Assembly: GCF_020687695.1 (NCBI RefSeq)
Contig: NZ_JAJEWL010000004.1
Location: 1 to 64,000, forward strand
Source: Pusillimonas sp. MFBS29
GTDB lineage: Bacteria > Pseudomonadota > Gammaproteobacteria > Burkholderiales > Burkholderiaceae_B
Length of the DNA stretch: 64,000 nt
Direction: 5' to 3'
The number at the start of each line of letters is the position of its first letter. The stretch's first letter is position 1. Under the pieces are notes generated by a model, which had not been told where the DNA came from, ran no database searches, and saw nothing but the letters and a program-made list of their open reading frames with translations. The position numbers and the translations under genes were made by a program. This document shows positions 46,077 to 55,300 of the stretch, piece by piece.

Positions 46077-46925
46077 TCATCTACGCAGCCGGCGCAACAG
46101 GGCCCCTATGCCCAGGCGATCCAGCCATTCGATGATACGGCGCCGTACGCCGCTACGCCAGTGCGCCCAGGCGCCTTGGCGCAGCAAGGCCACTTCGCGG
46201 CGCAAGGCATGCACCTCGGTCTGCAGCTTGATGTTCTGTTCCTTGAGCAGCACCGGGTCGGTGGTGCTCCATTGGGACGACATCTCCTTCAAATGGGTTT
46301 GATAGTAGATGTCCTCTTCCGTGGGCCGGGTGGTGTCGGCATACCAGGGCAGGTGGCGCGCCGTCATGGGCGCGGCCGTGCGCAGCGAACGCCACCAGCG
46401 CGGGTCCTTGGGCGCAATGCCGGGCCGGTAATAGGCAAACGTGGTGTCCACCGCCGCTTCGTACAGGGCGCCGTCTTCCAGCACGTGCTCCCAGAACGGC
46501 GCCTCCCATTCCAGCACCTTGGGCTTCAGCTGGTAATGATCGGGCAGGTCGTCTATGCGCAAAGACAGCCCCACCTTGGTGAAATTGGGGTAACGCTCGC
46601 GTATGCGGGCCAGGCGCTCCACCACATCGGCCGGACAGGCCTCGTCGGGCACGACGTCGCAGTCGCTCAGCACGTAGTCCTGGTGATTGATGACATCATC
46701 GAAACAGCCCGAATCCCACAAGACCAGATGACCATAATTCTGGTCCATATTGTGTACATGGTGCGGGCTGGTCGCCAGGTAGTTCAACAAGGGCGGGTAG
46801 GTCGAGGCGTTGTTGATGATATGGATGTTTCCATACCCGGCGCGCTCCAGCCAGGCCAGCAACTGCTGCAGGGGCTCAAGCCGATTGAACGCAATAATGA
46901 AGATGGGGGTCTGGAAATAGTTCAT
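46077..46925 (-). CDS. Family 2-like glycosyltransferase
   Basis: This 282-residue protein has a GT-A fold: FIIAFNRLEPLQQLLAWLERAG at the start and a DxD motif in YVLSDCDVVPD (D88 and D90). The C-terminal part has a predicted coiled coil (about 228-250: LLKEQNIKLQTEVHALRREVALLRQG) followed by a basic stretch. It lies between two other transferase genes, 58 bp after the next one upstream, and is probably in their operon. The sugar specificity is unknown. Confidence 0.82.
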   Translation of the reverse strand: MNYFQTPIFIIAFNRLEPLQQLLAWLERAGYGNIHIINNASTYPPLLNYLATSPHHVHNMDQNYGHLVLWDSGCFDDVINHQDYVLSDCDVVPDEACPADVVERLARIRERYPNFTKVGLSLRIDDLPDHYQLKPKVLEWEAPFWEHVLEDGALYEAAVDTTFAYYRPGIAPKDPRWWRSLRTAAPMTARHLPWYADTTRPTEEDIYYQTHLKEMSSQWSTTDPVLLKEQNIKLQTEVHALRREVALLRQGAWAHWRSGVRRRIIEWLDRLGIGALLRRLRR

Positions 46926-46972
46926 AAATACCGTGGTACCCGGGTATCCCCCGTATGGGCTTGCATTGTAGA

Positions 46973-48982
46973 TCAGGCCTGCAGGTCGTCCAAACCGCCC
47001 AGCCGGCCGCCCGCCTTGGCCGCCAGTGCGCCAAAGACCCGCTCGCAGCCATGCTCCAGCGTGCCTTCCACACTGGCGGCGTGGCGGTCATCGAAATCAT
47101 CCAGCGTCAGGCCGGCACCCAGGAACGGAGCCAGTGCCGCGCCGCGTATCCAGAACATGGTGCCGCCAAAGAACAGTATCTGGTCCGACACCCCCAGCCG
47201 CTCGCACAACGCGGCATAGGCGTCCGGATCGGCATCGGGCGCCTTGCAGATAAAGCGCGCCGCGCCCGCCATGCCCAGTTGCGCATCGTTGGCAAAGGCC
47301 TGGTAGATTTGCGCCACACGCCGCGGGCTGCCCGCCAGGGGTGCAATCAGCTTGCGCCGCCAGTCGTCGCCGTCGCGGATATCCTTGCCGAACAGGCCGC
47401 GCACGGCGGCCAGGTAATTGGGGTGGTTCTGGCTTTTCTTGCCATGCAGCTTAAGTACCAGATCGTACTGGTCCAGCCTGTGGCGGTTCAGCGCATCCAC
47501 GAACGGCCCCACATCCTTGCCCTGGTTGGCGGGCTGCCAAACCTGCGCCCCCGGAAAGCGTGCCAGCACCTGCGGCTGCACGGTGTCCAGCGAATTGGTG
47601 GTGGTCACGAACAGGTCGAAAGGCGTGGGCAAATTCCCCACGGCATCCAGCAATTCGTCCAGCAGGTCCAGATGATGCACATGCAGGTGCGCCGCCACGC
47701 GTGGCCGCTCGGCGGCAGGCATATCGACCACGTCGGGCAGAGCCAGTGGCTGGTAGGCCGGAGCCGGGTGCCCGGCAGCCGCGGCGGCTGCGCCCTGCAC
47801 CAGGGCTTCCGAAGGCACCGCGCCCGAAGCCGAGGACGCGAGCGACGACGCAACCGCAGGCTCATCCTTGCGCAGTCGCGCCTTCAACCAGCGCACCGGT
47901 GCCGTCACCTTGCGGCCAATCCGATAACTGCGCGAAGCCAGTACCTGCGCCAATTCATGGCGCACCAGGCCCAGCTCCTGGCGCGTTTCGCCCAAATCCT
48001 TGCGCGCCTCGCCCCAACCGGTGCGCGCCACGCCCAATTCCGTCAGCGTATCGCCTAGCCGGGCGTGCACCTGATCGTTTTCGTCACGCGTGGCCGCCCA
48101 GCCGGCATGCGCCTTCTGCAACTCGGCCTCCCAGCGGGTGTCGCGTTCCTGCGCCACTTTACTGACCTGCTGCAGCCGTATCAAACGATAGTGGCGGCGC
48201 AGGCTGGCCAGCGCCGACCCAGGCACGCCGTAGCGCTGCTTCAGGCTGCGGTACAGCAAATGATTGGCCTCTATGGCCGAAACCGGCAGGCCGCCCAGTA
48301 TGGTGTTGCTGCCATGCAGCCGGTAATCCAGCAGCACCAGGTCATCGCGCCAGGCAAAGCGTTCGGGCGCCTGCAGATAGGCCCGCAGCGCGTAGTCCCA
48401 GTCCATGTTGTAGCGCAAGGGGCGTATGGGGCCCAGCGCCTCATACAGCGAACGGCGCATGAAGAAATTGGACGTGGACACCGTGAAATTGCGTTCCAGC
48501 AACGCGGCCCACAGCCCCTGTTCGCGGGCCGTATCGCGCATGCGCTGGTATTCGTCCAGCCACGGCGCCTGAATCACGGGCTGCGAGGCATCGTTGATCA
48601 GACGCAGGCCGGTGGCAATGAAGTCCAGCCCCGGCCCCGCCTGCGCCAGCGCCACCAGCGTGGCCAGGCGACCGGGCTGATAGCGGTCGTCGGAATTCAG
48701 TATGGCCAGGAACTCGCCCCGACAGGCGCGCAGGCCCGCATTGATGGCGGCGTGCGCGCCCTGATTGGCCTGGGCATATGGGCGCACCCGGCTGTCGCGG
48801 CTGGCGGCTTCCTGAATCAACTGCCACGAACCATCACGCGAACCGTCATCGATAATGACCAGTTCCAGGTCGACGCCCTGCTGGCTCAGCACGCTATCCA
48901 TGGTGTCTTGCAGATAGCGCTCGTGGTTGTACGAAGGGATCACCACGCTTACGCGCGGTGTGGATGGGGTCGGTGTCGTCAT
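46973..48982 (-). CDS. Two-domain glycosyltransferase: GT2 plus rhamnan synthesis protein F (RgpF) domain
   Basis: The protein has 669 residues. Residues about 8-230 are a GT2 domain: VSVVIPSYNHERYLQDT, IIDDGSRDGSW and ILNSDDRYQPG are the donor and metal site. A central coiled coil follows (about 270-350). Residues about 410-660 match the RgpF domain (LDLLDELLDAVGNLPTPFDLFVTT, KLHGKKSQNHPNY). RgpF-type domains occur in rhamnose-polymer transferases, so a rhamnan-type or mixed O-chain is a reasonable guess. The next gene starts 4 bp inside it (ATGA overlap), so it is coupled to the methyltransferase. Confidence 0.88.
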   Translation of the reverse strand: MTTPTPSTPRVSVVIPSYNHERYLQDTMDSVLSQQGVDLELVIIDDGSRDGSWQLIQEAASRDSRVRPYAQANQGAHAAINAGLRACRGEFLAILNSDDRYQPGRLATLVALAQAGPGLDFIATGLRLINDASQPVIQAPWLDEYQRMRDTAREQGLWAALLERNFTVSTSNFFMRRSLYEALGPIRPLRYNMDWDYALRAYLQAPERFAWRDDLVLLDYRLHGSNTILGGLPVSAIEANHLLYRSLKQRYGVPGSALASLRRHYRLIRLQQVSKVAQERDTRWEAELQKAHAGWAATRDENDQVHARLGDTLTELGVARTGWGEARKDLGETRQELGLVRHELAQVLASRSYRIGRKVTAPVRWLKARLRKDEPAVASSLASSASGAVPSEALVQGAAAAAAGHPAPAYQPLALPDVVDMPAAERPRVAAHLHVHHLDLLDELLDAVGNLPTPFDLFVTTTNSLDTVQPQVLARFPGAQVWQPANQGKDVGPFVDALNRHRLDQYDLVLKLHGKKSQNHPNYLAAVRGLFGKDIRDGDDWRRKLIAPLAGSPRRVAQIYQAFANDAQLGMAGAARFICKAPDADPDAYAALCERLGVSDQILFFGGTMFWIRGAALAPFLGAGLTLDDFDDRHAASVEGTLEHGCERVFGALAAKAGGRLGGLDDLQA

Positions 48983-49920
48983 GGTCGGGACTTTAAACTA
49001 TTGGCCAGCCGGCGCAAGCCCGCCGTCAGGCGCCAACTGCGCGAAGCCGTAACGGCCTGCAACTGGCTGCGAGCCTGCTCGCTTTCGGCACGGGCGGCCG
49101 CCAGTTCCGCTGCCTGCGCATCATGGGCCTGGCGCAGCTGGTCCAGCTGCGCGGCGGAGTCGGGTTGGCCCGGCAGCGCCGCTAGCCAATCGGGCATGGC
49201 CGCCTGGGCGCCATCGCTATATTCAGGCGGTTGGTCAACCGGCCTGGCCAGCATCACAACCTGGTAAGCCTGCCCGGCGGGATTGGCCGCCAGCCAGTTG
49301 CGCACGGCGTCGGGCAGCTTGTTCCAGTAATCACTGAACTCGGGGTGCCAGGGGCCGGTATCCACCGTTTCGCAGCTATCGACCTGAAAGCCCGCCTGCA
49401 CCAGCATGCGGCCCAGCGTCAGCGAAGTGAAAAAATGAATATGCGTGCGGTCCAGCAGACCGGTCTCACGGTAAGGAAAATCATTGGCCAGCAAGGCGGC
49501 CAGCACCCCGCCATGGGCAATATTGGGTACCGACACCACCAGTTGCCCGTTGGGGTTCAGCAGCCCACGCGCGCGGCGCAAACAGCCCAGCGGGTCGCGC
49601 AAATGCTCCAGCACGTCGGCCGCAACAATCGTGTCAAAGCGCTCCGGCTCCAGGGCATCGGCCCAGCCGGGGTCGTCAAGATTGGCCTGCACCACGCGCC
49701 GGCAGTAGCGGCGCGCCTGCTCGGCCGCGGGCGCCTCGTATTCCACGCCGGTCACCTGGCAGCCATAATGCCCCGCCAGCACCGCCGACATGGCGCCGGC
49801 CGCGCAACCGAGCTCCAGCACCTGGCCGCCATTCTGGCCGGCCAGGCGGCACACCCGGGCCGCCGTGCCATCGCCCTGCGGGTCGAACTGATAATCGTAG
49901 CGGGAAGCGGATGCTGTCAT
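48979..49920 (-). CDS. SAM-dependent methyltransferase (class I) with C-terminal coiled coil
   Basis: The protein has 313 residues. It has a Rossmann methyltransferase domain (about 20-190) with VLELGCAAGAMSAVLA as SAM-binding motif I and FDTIVAADVLEHLRDP as motif post-II. A C-terminal coiled coil (about 240-290, LRQAHDAQAAELAAARAESEQ) follows. Between a Wzt with a carbohydrate-recognition domain and the glycosyltransferases, it probably methylates a sugar of the exported chain, possibly its non-reducing end as a length stop signal. This last point rests on analogy with O8/O9-type systems. Confidence 0.82.
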   Translation of the reverse strand: MTASASRYDYQFDPQGDGTAARVCRLAGQNGGQVLELGCAAGAMSAVLAGHYGCQVTGVEYEAPAAEQARRYCRRVVQANLDDPGWADALEPERFDTIVAADVLEHLRDPLGCLRRARGLLNPNGQLVVSVPNIAHGGVLAALLANDFPYRETGLLDRTHIHFFTSLTLGRMLVQAGFQVDSCETVDTGPWHPEFSDYWNKLPDAVRNWLAANPAGQAYQVVMLARPVDQPPEYSDGAQAAMPDWLAALPGQPDSAAQLDQLRQAHDAQAAELAAARAESEQARSQLQAVTASRSWRLTAGLRRLANSLKSRP

Positions 49921-49938
49921 AGGCCTATTCCGCCGCGC

Positions 49939-51273
49939 TTAGGCGGCAACGTCCTGCTCCACCGCCAGGGCGATATCCAGCATGGGTATGCCCACCAGCC
50001 CCGTAGCCGTGGCCGTGCAGTGCGAGCGGAACAACACGGCGTCGTGTATCCAGTGGTGCTGCACGTGCTCGGCCTGCGTGCCGTCGGCCACCGCCACCGC
50101 AATGGAATAGTCGCCCACCGGCAGCAGCGGCATGGGAAAACGGAAAGTGGCCACCAGCGTCTGGCCGGCCTGCAGCCGCACGGGCTGGTCGGCATAGCTT
50201 AAATAGGTATTGTCGCCAAACAGGGTCTGGCCCAGTCTATCCTTGATGTAGAAGCCAGCAATGGGGCGTTCCAGGTCTTGGTGAGCCGTAATGCGCATGC
50301 GCAGCGTGGTGACCTCGCCGCCCACCGCCCAGGCCATATGCCTGCCGTCGGCATCGGCCAGATACACATCGCTGATGGTGGCATGGCCCTGGCCAAAGCC
50401 GGCTTTTTCAGGGTCGAAGCGGAAAATTTCCAGATCGTTGCGCAAATTGCTGTGATTGATGAAGTTGCTGCGCTGGTCCACCCACTCTTCGGGCTCGGCC
50501 AGCGTTGCCTGGCTTTTTTCCGACGACCCCGACTTATTCGTACTTTCAAACAACGAAGCCAGATACGATTCGCACACTTCCTTGGCCGCGCCCTGCTCCA
50601 CCACATGGCCTTCGCGCAGCCAGATGGCGCGCTGGCACAAATTGGTTACCGCCGAGCTATCGTGGCTTACAAACAAGATGGTGCCGGTTTCACGGAAGCG
50701 CCGCAAAAACCGCATGCACTTTTGCGTGAACAGGGCATCGCCCACCGCCAGCGCCTCGTCTATGATCAGGATATCGGCATCGACGTGCGCAATCACGGCA
50801 AAGGCCAGGCGCACATACATGCCCGAGGAATACGTTTTAACCGGCTGATCAACAAAATCGCCGATTTCGGCAAAGGCAAAAATGTCTTGCAGGCGCTCGT
50901 CTATCTGCTGACGGCTAAGGCCCAGTATGGCGGCATTCAGGTAAACGTTCTCGCGCCCGGTGAATTCGGGGTTGAAGCCCGCGCCCAATTCCAGCAGCGC
51001 CGCAATACGGCCATGCACGGTGACCTGGCCCAGCGTGGGCGTAAGCGTGCCGCACACCAGCTGCAACAAAGTGGACTTGCCCGAGCCATTGCGCCCGATA
51101 ATGCCCACCGTTTCGCCCCGGTTCACCGTAAAGCTGATGTCGGACAAGGCGTGGAATTCACGGAAATACTTGCGGCCCCGGAAGAAATACTGCAGCAGGC
51201 GATCTTGCGGGCGCTTGTACAGGCGGAAAGTTTTGCCCACATTGCGAACTTCTATGGCAATTTCAGAGGACAT
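49939..51273 (-). CDS. wzt: Polysaccharide ABC exporter ATPase with C-terminal sugar-recognition domain (Wzt type)
   Basis: This 444-residue ATPase has Walker A GRNGSGKST near residue 58, signature YSSGMYVRLAFAV, Walker B ILIIDEALAVGD and H-loop VSHD. Residues about 270-440 form a beta-sandwich Wzt C-terminal domain, which in E. coli O8/O9a binds the capped end of the polymer. It works with the permease encoded upstream to move undecaprenyl-linked polysaccharide across the inner membrane. ATG at 51273 is the only ATG nearby, with AAGGGG before it, and lies 11 bp within the wzm gene. Confidence 0.92.
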   Translation of the reverse strand: MSSEIAIEVRNVGKTFRLYKRPQDRLLQYFFRGRKYFREFHALSDISFTVNRGETVGIIGRNGSGKSTLLQLVCGTLTPTLGQVTVHGRIAALLELGAGFNPEFTGRENVYLNAAILGLSRQQIDERLQDIFAFAEIGDFVDQPVKTYSSGMYVRLAFAVIAHVDADILIIDEALAVGDALFTQKCMRFLRRFRETGTILFVSHDSSAVTNLCQRAIWLREGHVVEQGAAKEVCESYLASLFESTNKSGSSEKSQATLAEPEEWVDQRSNFINHSNLRNDLEIFRFDPEKAGFGQGHATISDVYLADADGRHMAWAVGGEVTTLRMRITAHQDLERPIAGFYIKDRLGQTLFGDNTYLSYADQPVRLQAGQTLVATFRFPMPLLPVGDYSIAVAVADGTQAEHVQHHWIHDAVLFRSHCTATATGLVGIPMLDIALAVEQDVAA

Positions 51274-52084
51274 CGGCAAACCCCTTCTTCATCACCTGGA
51301 AAGCACGGTAACCCACAGCCGCCAACACCAGCGCCACCACTGTATATATAGAGAGGGCCATAAAGTCGGGCATCTTGCCATCTATGATCACCGCCCGCGA
51401 CTGCTCTATGATCAGGGTGAGTGGATTGAACTGAAAGATAGTCTGGAACTCGTCGGGCAGCGCCGAAGCGGGATAAAAAATAGGCGACAGAAACATAAGT
51501 ATGGTGATCAGCAGCCCCGTAACCTGAGAAATATCGCGCAAATACACTCCCAGGCCGGCCAGCAGCCAGCTGACGCCCGCCAGCAAAATGGCATAGGGCA
51601 GAATAATAAGCGGCAGCCACAACACAGTAAGGTGCATGGACCGGTGCACGGCCAAATAGAAGGTAAGCAGCACCACCAGGCTCAGCACAAAGTGGAATAC
51701 CGCCGCAAACAGATTGATAACGGGCAAGGCTTCCAGCGGAAACACCACCCGCTTCACATAGCTTACGTTGGTAATCATCAGCGTGGGCGCGCGCATCAGG
51801 CATTCCGCCGCCAGCGCGTGTATGACCAAGCCCACAAACAGTTGTAAAGCGTAATCCACCGGATCGGCCGCCCCGCCGCCCTGCGACCAGCGGGCGCGAA
51901 AAATGCCGCTGAACACAATGGTGTAGACCGCCAGCATCAGTATGGGCGTAACCAGTGACCACACCAGGCCGCCCGCCGAACCGCGGTAACGGCCCAGCAC
52001 ATCGCGCCAGGCCAGGGTGGCAATCAACTGGCGATGTTGCCATAGCGGAATACGCGACGACGGTGCTAAGGGGCTTGCAGCCAT
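51263..52084 (-). CDS. wzm: Polysaccharide ABC exporter permease (Wzm/KpsM type)
   Basis: This 273-residue inner-membrane protein has six predicted helices and the ABC-2-type pattern, starting with IPLWQHRQLIATLAWRDVLGRYRGS. It forms the channel for lipid-linked O-chain or similar polymer. It is the first gene of the minus-strand glycan cluster, so the promoter of the whole set should lie in 52085-52200, close to the divergent surface-protein promoter. Confidence 0.92.
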   Translation of the reverse strand: MAASPLAPSSRIPLWQHRQLIATLAWRDVLGRYRGSAGGLVWSLVTPILMLAVYTIVFSGIFRARWSQGGGAADPVDYALQLFVGLVIHALAAECLMRAPTLMITNVSYVKRVVFPLEALPVINLFAAVFHFVLSLVVLLTFYLAVHRSMHLTVLWLPLIILPYAILLAGVSWLLAGLGVYLRDISQVTGLLITILMFLSPIFYPASALPDEFQTIFQFNPLTLIIEQSRAVIIDGKMPDFMALSIYTVVALVLAAVGYRAFQVMKKGFADVL

Positions 52085-52161
52085 AAAGAAACAGTGAAAA
52101 TTGGGAAAGGCCGATTATAGTACGGCGCCCCCGTCAAGGCCGATTTGCCAGCACCTGAGAT

Positions 52162-52183
52162 AATGTTGCAGTTACATAACATT
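52162..52183. promoter_or_regulatory. Inverted repeat in the divergent wzm / surface-protein control region
   Basis: Arms AATGTT and AACATT are separated by 10 bp, about 24 bp before the -35 of the surface-protein promoter and 78 bp before the wzm start. It may be an operator shared by the glycan cluster and the surface protein. Only the repeat itself is seen. Confidence 0.3.
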
Positions 52184-52206
52184 CAGGAACCTTTAGTCTT
52201 CATTAA

Positions 52207-52235
52207 TTGACAAGGGATTACAAGTTGTTTAAGCT
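52207..52235 (+). promoter_or_regulatory. Predicted promoter of the 1185-residue surface protein
   Basis: A perfect -35 TTGACA (52207-52212) is followed after 17 bp by a weak -10 TAAGCT (52230-52235). The start codon is 112 bp further on, giving a long leader of about 105 nt. Strong -35 plus long leader fits a highly expressed surface-layer gene. An alternative is that a regulator helps the poor -10. Confidence 0.5.
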
Positions 52236-52253
52236 GCGCTGATGTTACTGGAC

Positions 52254-52290
52254 GTCAGAATAAATGACGCGCGTCAACATAAATTCTGAC
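52254..52290 (+). promoter_or_regulatory. Nested palindromes in the 5' leader
   Basis: Outer arms GTCAGAAT (52254-52261) and ATTCTGAC (52283-52290) enclose a perfect palindrome TGACGCGCGTCA (52265-52276). In RNA this makes a long stem-loop in the leader of the surface-protein transcript. Such a structure could lengthen mRNA life. The palindrome CCATCGATGG and a GGGT/ACCC pair follow at 52303-52321. Confidence 0.55.
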
Positions 52291-52347
52291 ACCAGATAAC
52301 ATCCATCGATGGGTGTAACCCGTAACAAACCATAGGACTTACAGATA

Positions 52348-55300
52348 ATGGCTAATCCGTACTTTAACGCCGTCGCCTACCTGCAGAAAAACCCCGACGT
52401 AATGGCTGCTGGCTATACAGTAGACACTGCCGAACAGCACTACCTGCAATATGGCGCCAACGAAGCTCTTCTGGGTAACGCCTCGCGCAACCCGGCCCCC
52501 TATTTCGACGTTGCCTACTACCTGGACAACAACGCCGACCTGATCGAAGCGGGCATAGGCGCCGACGGCGCTTTCGCACACTTTGTGCAGTACGGTCAAT
52601 TCGAGGGCCGTTCGCCTTCGCAAGGCCTGACCATCACCGAAGAAGGGCTGGAAGCCTATGCTGCCGCCAACCCAGATCTGCAAGCAGCCTTCGATATTGA
52701 AGACCCTACCGATCTGACTGAAGCTCAGCAAGAAGCACTGACCAGCCACTACTATCAATACGGCTACTATGAAGGCCGCCCTGGTGCAGACTTCGAAGAA
52801 GTCGACCCAGAAAACCTGACACTGACAGTCGGCATCGACAATATCGTAGGTTCTTCCGCTGATGACACCATCAGCGGCCCTGTGGCACAGAACCAAAACG
52901 GCGAACTGGTCAACACCTTTGAAACCGGCGACACCATCGACGGCGGCGCAGGCCACGACACGCTGAACGTTGTCCTGACCAACTCCCAGGGCGTGGATAA
53001 CCTGTTTAGCGCTCCTGCCATTTCGGCCACAGTATCCAACGTTGAAGTCATCAATGTTCGTGCACAATACGGCAACCGCGACATCGTAAACTTCTCGCAC
53101 ATCGACGCTGAACTGCACGCTGGCGTTGAAGAATACTGGAGCAACAACAGCCGGGCCGACCTGCAAATCGAAGACATCCGTCAACTTCCCGAAGAGTTGA
53201 CCTTCGGCATGCGTCAAACCGATCCAGAATCAAACAGCAACGACGGCGCAAGCTTTTACGTGTACTTCGACCCAGCTCAACTGGCCGAAGATCGCAGCAC
53301 TTCGGGCGACTCCAGCCTGACCCTGACCCTGGTCGACAACACCCCCGGTGCTGACGAACTGGAAAACTTCCCCGTCAACGGTATCGTCTTCACTCTGGGC
53401 GGCACCGAATACACCGTACAAACAGAAGACGCCCTGGGCGCCACCTATGCAGAGTTCGCAGCAAATCTGCAAGCCGCTCTGGCAGCCAACCCTGACTTGG
53501 CCGACGTTACGGTTACCCTGAACCCCAACAACTCCATTACTCTGGTCGACCCTGAAGGCGAAGCTTTCGAGCCCGTAGGCTACACATGGGTTGGTAACGT
53601 TGTTCCTTCCGACGGCAATCTGCAGTGGAACATGTCCGCTGGCGCAGCCATCGAAGATAACGTGCCAGTCACCACCAACGTGGTTCTGGACGCAGTGGGC
53701 CGCACCTCGCAAGGCGGTGAGCTTGACATCGGCTCCATGGCAGACGGCGGCGTTGAAGTGTTCAACGTATCCGTTGACCGCGACAGCTGGGTTAGCGCAC
53801 TTGAATCGCGTGAATACTTCGGCGAAGGCGATCGCCATCTGGAAACCATCAACCTGACCAGCATCGGCGCAAACGGCGATCTGGCAATTGGTGAATACGT
53901 AGGCGATGCCCGTACCGGCGCACTGGATGGTCGCGTTGAAAATGGCCTGACAGATGTCCGTGAAGTTCTGAACCAAGGCTTCGAGGGCGACCTGTCCTAC
54001 GGCGTGGTCCTGACTGCGGACTCCATTGCACGCTACCTGGATGACGCTGAAGACACCGTTCAGTTCACATATGAAGGCGGTAATGGCGCAGACAACATCA
54101 CTATTTACGAGTCCGACGTATCAGGTGACGACGACTACGCCATGAGCGTGGATCTGGGCGCAGGCGACGACCGCCTGAACCTGACCATCGAAAACGCCAG
54201 CAACGTATCCGTAGACGGCGGCGAAGGCAGCAACACCATTGCCGTGGCCAGCAGCCATGGTACTGATGCCGACAACACCTTCGCTGCATTCGCCAACTTC
54301 CAAACCTACGAGGTTGAGCGCTTTGCAGACACCGAGCATGATTTCGAATCCATGCAAGGCGTAACAGCAATCAATGTCGCAACCTTGGGTGGTGCCACCA
54401 ATACCGACCTCATCAACGTCGCTCGTGACGCTGATGTGGTCATCACTGGCAAGAACCAAACGCTGGACACGAACAGCAACGGCTTCCAATTCTTTGGTAA
54501 CATCGCCATTGACAGCGCTGACGTCGTCGGCGGTGACAGCACCCTGGGCGTTACACTGCAAAACACCGCACGTCTGGATGCAGGCCTGATCGTTAGCGGC
54601 CTGACCATCGGTGATCTTGATGGTGACGCCGACGGCATTCGTACGCTGAATCTTGTCTCGGCTGGTTCGCGCGACACATTCAACGTTGTGGGTGATCTTG
54701 ACGCTGCATTGGTCAATACCTTCAATCTGACCGGTACGCAAGACCTCTTTGTAGACATCTCTGCTGCAGCGAACTCTACCGCAGCAGCAGGCCTGCGCGA
54801 CGCCTTGGTTGTTAACGGCGCCGATCTGGCTGGGTCACTCGATCTGGACCTGACGGGCGACATGGTTAGCGCCATTAACGCTGCCAGCAAAACCGTCACT
54901 CTGACCGGTACTGCCAACGAAGATGACGTCTTGGGACTGGAAGGTGCACTTGCCGTGACCAACAACACGACCGTTACCGCTTTTGAAACGGTAGAGTTCT
55001 TCACTACTGCGCTTGGGCCTGGGCTTGACACCGTAGACGTGACCAACTTCAACGGTGTTGCACAATATCGCATCGAAGAAACATCACGCGACTTCGAAGT
55101 ATCCGGCATGAAGGGCAACGAGAAGGTCTGGGTAGATGCTGACGCTACTTCTGGCGACACGCTTACGTTCATTGCAGCAAGCCAGGCCAATACCAACGTG
55201 CTCGATATTGAGTACGAAACGCTTGCCGGCGCGCGAACAGTGGAGCTCGAAGCCCAAGACTTCCGCACCATTAAGCTGGATCTTGGTGGGGATGTTGATC

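Noticed and set aside
54306-55271. Minus-strand frame (321 codons) opposite the first surface protein
   Set aside because: Ser/Val/Thr-rich low-complexity translation, no ribosome site, inside a well-supported gene.
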